A program made the position numbers and the translations under genes. The notes under the pieces are model-generated. The model worked only from the letters and a program-made list of their open reading frames with translations, had not been told where the DNA came from and did no database searches. From assembly GCA_964569085.1 (NCBI GenBank), contig CAZMTA010000006.1:62001-126000 (forward strand): a stretch of DNA of 64,000 nt, read 5' to 3'. Positions 62,371 to 64,000 of the stretch are shown one piece after another. Position 1 is the stretch's first letter; each line of letters begins with the position of its first letter. Origin of the DNA: JAJCZZ01 sp964569085 (GTDB lineage: Bacteria > Gemmatimonadota > Gemmatimonadetes > Longimicrobiales > Gaopeijiaceae).

Positions 62371-62541
62371 ATGACGAAGATCGTCCGCCGCACGCTTGCC
62401 CTCGCCCTGCTCGCCCTCGGCGCCACCGCCTGCAGCGGCACGTCTCCCGTCGCTCCCGACTGCGATGCCGAGCTCGAGCAGTGCGGGTACATCCCCGACT
62501 CCGGCAGCATGGACGGCTACATCCCGGACTCGGGCTCCTGA
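62371..62541 (+). CDS. Small lipoprotein-like peptide with a repeated GYIPDSGS motif
   Basis: 56 aa. A basic start and hydrophobic stretch (MTKIVRRTLALALLALGATAC) make a signal sequence with a weak lipobox (ATAC; Cys21). The processed form would be about 36 residues, acidic, with three cysteines in all (C21, C31, C38). The octapeptide GYIPDSGS occurs twice (62485-62508 and 62515-62538) and ends the protein. The two repeats differ at five codons, all synonymous, including AGC/TCC for serine. AAGGAA stands six bases before the ATG. Divergent from an AraC-type gene and convergent with a TPR protein. Function unknown. Confidence 0.75.
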   Translation: MTKIVRRTLALALLALGATACSGTSPVAPDCDAELEQCGYIPDSGSMDGYIPDSGS

Positions 62542-62565
62542 TCGCGGCGGGCGCCGGTCCCGACT

Positions 62566-64000
62566 TCAGGCCGGCGCTCCCACCAGGTCACATCGCATGA
62601 CGCGGAGTCCCTCCTCGACGTCGCTCGCGGCGAACGGGGAGGGCTCTTCGTGTTCGGGGGTCGTCGGCGCGTCCACCGCCGCCTCGTCGAGGGTCCCCAG
62701 CGCGGCCTCGGCCTCGAAGAGCGTCCGGGAGAACCCGCGCTCCTCGGCGAAGGCCAGCGTCTCCTCGAGCCACCGGCGCGCCTCCTCGAGACGACCGAGC
62801 GCCCGGTAGCTCAACCCACGGTGCAGGAGGATGTCCGCCTTCACCGTGGCCGGGCCGGAGTCCCAGCCCTGTCCGTCGGATTCCGCGGCGCGGCGCGCGA
62901 AGGCCGCCGCGTCGCCCCGCAGAGCCGAGATGTGGGAGAGGGCGTCCACCGCGTACAGCGTGTAGTACCTCTCCCGGCTGAGGTGCCGGACCAGCATCCA
63001 GGCGTCCTCGGCGGCCTCCAGCCGGCCCATGTCCTGGAGCAGGCCGGCCAGACCGGCCAGACCCCGGGTCCGATCCTCGTCGTCGTCGTAGAGGGTGACG
63101 GCGCTCCACCCGTGGCGGATGGCCTCCTCGACGTCCCCGGCGGCCTGTTCCAGACCCAGGAAGCCGTGGTGGACGCGACCCAGCGCGGCCCGCTCCCCCG
63201 ACGACTCGGCCAGGGTCAGCGCCTCCTCGAGGCAGGCCCGGGCGGCGGGCAGGTTGCCCCGCTCGCGGTGGGTCGCGGCGGCACCGTCCAGGACGAGGGC
63301 GGTGCGGGCCGGCAGGCCCAGCTCGGTGGTCACCCCCCGGGCGGCGTCGTACCAGCCGTGGGCCTCGGCCCAGCGGCCCAGGCGTCGCGCGGTCCGACCG
63401 GCGGCGCGGGCGGACTCCACGGCCTCGTCCAGATCGCCGGTGGCGGTCGAGAAGCGGTGGGCCGCCGACAGGAGCTCCGCGGCACCGTGGAGGTGGCCCA
63501 GCGACTCCACCTCGCGGCCCAGCTCCAGGAGTCCCCGGCCGAGGCGGGAGAGGTCGGCGTCGTGGAAGGCGGACAGGACGGTCTCCCAGCCCCGCTCCTC
63601 GGCGTCCCGGGGCTCGGTCACCCCGCGGGCGGCCAGCTCCTCCCGGGCGCGGCGGACCTGCTCGGTGCGCCGATCCAGGGGAAGCGCGAGATCCTCCTCG
63701 AGGAGGAGGAGGGGCAGACGGGCCACCACGAAGCGGAGCCCCACGCGATCGGCCTCCTCCCCGTCGGCGTCCCGCTCGTCCAGGTCCCGGAGGATGCCGT
63801 ACCCCGGGAAGGAGCCCCCTCCCGCGGCCTCGTTCCCACGGGGCGGATCGAGGTCCCGATGGAGGAGCAGCCCGGAGCACTCGCCCGCGAGGAACATGAT
63901 CTCGTCCCGGACGGGCTCCGCCAGCGACGGGCCGGCCGACACCGAGTCCGCCACCAGGAACCACGAGCGGGTCCCGTCGCTCCCCAGGGACACCACCACG
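62566..64000 (-). CDS. Tetratricopeptide-repeat protein, 5' end at or beyond the window edge
   Basis: At least 477 aa. From about residue 170 to 450 there are TPR-like helical pairs (WAEAHGWYDAARGVTTELGL, NLPAARACLEEALTLAESSG, LGRLEEARRWLEETLAFAEERG). The first ~120 visible residues hold FLVADSVSAGP, EIMFLAGECSGLLLHRDLDPP, but no helix-turn-helix or kinase motif. The frame is open through base 64000 and a GTG at 63999 may not be the real start, so further N-terminal sequence is likely missing. It stops 24 bases from the end of the small lipoprotein gene. Looks regulatory or scaffolding; not assignable. Confidence 0.7.
   Translation of the reverse strand, partial: VVVSLGSDGTRSWFLVADSVSAGPSLAEPVRDEIMFLAGECSGLLLHRDLDPPRGNEAAGGGSFPGYGILRDLDERDADGEEADRVGLRFVVARLPLLLLEEDLALPLDRRTEQVRRAREELAARGVTEPRDAEERGWETVLSAFHDADLSRLGRGLLELGREVESLGHLHGAAELLSAAHRFSTATGDLDEAVESARAAGRTARRLGRWAEAHGWYDAARGVTTELGLPARTALVLDGAAATHRERGNLPAARACLEEALTLAESSGERAALGRVHHGFLGLEQAAGDVEEAIRHGWSAVTLYDDDEDRTRGLAGLAGLLQDMGRLEAAEDAWMLVRHLSRERYYTLYAVDALSHISALRGDAAAFARRAAESDGQGWDSGPATVKADILLHRGLSYRALGRLEEARRWLEETLAFAEERGFSRTLFEAEAALGTLDEAAVDAPTTPEHEEPSPFAASDVEEGLRVMRCDLVGAPA

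Overview
The window is high-GC chromosomal DNA (my impression is above 70 %) with dense genes, many GTG starts and many 4-base ATGA/GTGA overlaps between genes. Menaquinone-type methylation, FtsEX-EnvC, SurA-like parvulins, paired secreted M16 peptidases and DUF4384 proteins point to a diderm bacterium. Gene content and style suggest Gemmatimonadota or a relative; that assignment is inference. A 10-N run inside acs shows that this is a scaffold, probably a metagenome bin. I found no rRNA, tRNA, CRISPR array, transposase or phage gene, so the window is mostly core chromosome.

Layout. 1-3.0 kb (-): amino-sugar genes glmM-glmS, glmS running off the left edge. 3.2-5.5 kb (+): a Cys/Met-metabolism PLP lyase and an M48 peptidase. 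5.5-11.1 kb (+): operon purD, UPF0145, mutM and an active/inactive M16 peptidase pair, behind a 19-bp-stem terminator. 11.1-16.6 kb: ubiE/menG (-), then an ECF sigma factor, a double-zinc-finger anti-sigma factor and three envelope proteins (+). 16.7-18.9 kb (-): SAM hydrolase, Mrp/ApbC ATPase, NifU-type protein. 19.1-23.3 kb (+): tyrosine autokinase and P5C dehydrogenase. 23.3-23.8 kb: two inverted copies of a structured repeat. 23.8-30.3 kb (-): lepA, ROK kinase, PfkB kinase, two STAS/anti-sigma-type regulators and a second PLP lyase. 30.5-31.9 kb (-): DUF4384 protein. 32.2-42.2 kb (+): DUF58, BatA-like, mfd, two parvulin-type foldases, pdxA. 42.3-46.8 kb (+): ftsE, ftsX, envC-like, holB, moaC. 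46.9-51.5 kb (-): lytic transglycosylase, aminotransferase, guaB, small protein. 51.7-53.0 kb (+): two acyl/acetyltransferases. 53.0-55.7 kb (-): acs and an unknown. 55.8-60.0 kb (+): PerR/Fur regulator, glycolate-oxidase-like FAD enzyme, PBP4-type carboxypeptidase with LysM. 60.0-64.0 kb: class V aminotransferase, small unknown and AraC-type regulator (-), a 56-aa lipoprotein with an octapeptide repeat (+), and a TPR protein (-) cut by the right edge.

Two signals go beyond gene calling. First, a promoter motif GAAAC-N16-CCGTAGGG recurs with fixed geometry before the ECF sigma gene, the anti-sigma gene and the M48 peptidase gene, with two weaker versions before a small membrane protein and the DUF4384 protein. 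It looks like an autoregulated envelope-stress regulon. Second, the convergent pruA / PLP-lyase intergenic region carries two ~150-nt elements, each in sense orientation after its own gene. Their stems differ in sequence but keep pairing through about nine compensatory base-pair changes, which implies selection on secondary structure. Housekeeping promoters of the form TTGAVN-N17-TANNNT can also be read at several genes, some so close to the start codon that the mRNAs would be nearly leaderless.
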